Shown here piece after piece: positions 12,148 through 12,324 of a DNA stretch of 12,324 nucleotides. Origin of the DNA: Dehalococcoidia bacterium (GTDB taxonomy: Bacteria > Chloroflexota > Dehalococcoidia > GIF9 > AB-539-J10); NCBI GenBank assembly GCA_004377135.1, contig SOHS01000053.1, positions 1-12,324 on the forward strand. Direction: 5' to 3'. The notes beneath the pieces are model-generated. The model was not told where the DNA came from. It did not search any database and saw nothing but the letters and a program-made list of their open reading frames with translations. The number at the start of each line of letters is the position of its first letter. Position 1 is the first letter of the stretch. A program made the position numbers and the translations under genes.

Positions 12148-12324
12148 ATGCTCTACATTCTTTATGGTCGGGACGATTTCTCCCTCAATCGAGCTGTGGA
12201 GAAAATTAAAGCTGACCTGGGCGATTGGGAAATGGTAGCGACTAGCACCACCAACTTAGGGGGTCAGCATCTAACTTTAAGTGAACTTAGAAATAAATGT
12301 GGTGCCGCTCCTTTTTTATCCTCA
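12148..12324 (+). CDS. holA: DNA polymerase III delta subunit, N-terminus (truncated by window end)
   Basis: From ATG 12148 an open frame of 59 codons runs off the window, beginning MLYILYGRDDFSLNRAVEKI. It includes DLGDWEMVATSTTNL and LTLSELRNKCGAAPFLSS. This matches the start of HolA, the clamp-loader delta subunit: the (Y/F)G(x)(D/E)xFx(L/A) beginning, then a Leu-rich segment before the AxPFLS motif that opens the AAA+-like domain. Delta opens the beta sliding clamp at the replication fork. The upstream sequence contains TGATAGAAT (extended -10-like, 12130-12138) very close to the ATG, so any leader would be tiny; SD is weak (AGG). It is divergent from the YchF gene, 73 bp apart. Confidence 0.75.
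   Translation, partial: MLYILYGRDDFSLNRAVEKIKADLGDWEMVATSTTNLGGQHLTLSELRNKCGAAPFLSS

Noticed and set aside
1..12324. CRISPR arrays, tRNA or rRNA genes, integrases or transposases.
   Set aside because: I saw no regularly spaced short repeats, no cloverleaf with T-arm consensus, no rRNA-like segments and no recombinase motifs in this window.

Overview
The window looks like a bacterial chromosome segment of about 50% GC. Shine-Dalgarno sites matching the 16S anti-SD are clear, one promoter is close to the sigma70 consensus, and bacterial housekeeping genes are present (hisA, hisI, a YchF-type GTPase, the start of holA). Three things remind me of Chloroflexota, in particular Dehalococcoidia: the style of the holA and YchF N-termini, a secreted multi-IPT/TIG protein ending in a single membrane anchor, and the many interspersed palindromic repeats. 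This placement is inference; no rRNA or other decisive marker is present.

Positions 1-3582 form a cell-envelope accessory region. Two tandem copies of a tiny membrane-peptide gene lie on the + strand; the first is cut by the window edge. Convergent to them on the - strand are a 279-residue polytopic membrane protein with an exact 27-residue internal repeat, a 58-residue hydrophobic protein with a possible coupled leader peptide, and a 702-residue secreted, C-terminally anchored protein made of FN3, Cys-containing and IPT/TIG-like beta domains. I can assign no function to this block beyond surface/membrane location.

Positions 3583-5200 are mostly non-coding but rich in structure. They hold an AT-rich MITE-like element, a palindromic interspersed repeat, a near-perfect sigma70 promoter with a ~190-nt structured leader in front of a small secreted protein (145 aa), a candidate small RNA with its own extended -10 box and a strong intrinsic terminator, two more copies of the palindromic repeat, and a second MITE-like element.

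Positions 5201-6245 (- strand) encode HisI and HisA as a two-gene unit. From a divergent intergenic region, a + strand cluster (6527-10186) encodes a U32-peptidase-like TIM-barrel protein, a PanB (ketopantoate hydroxymethyltransferase) homologue overlapping it by 4 nt, and a fused alpha-beta family I CoA-transferase. The arrangement suggests a small dedicated pathway acting on a 2-oxo/branched acid and its CoA ester, rather than ordinary pantothenate synthesis alone; this is a hypothesis.

Positions 10392-12074 (- strand) encode a MacroD-type macro domain protein directly downstream of a YchF/Obg-family GTPase. The divergent holA gene (DNA polymerase III delta subunit) starts at 12148 and runs off the window.
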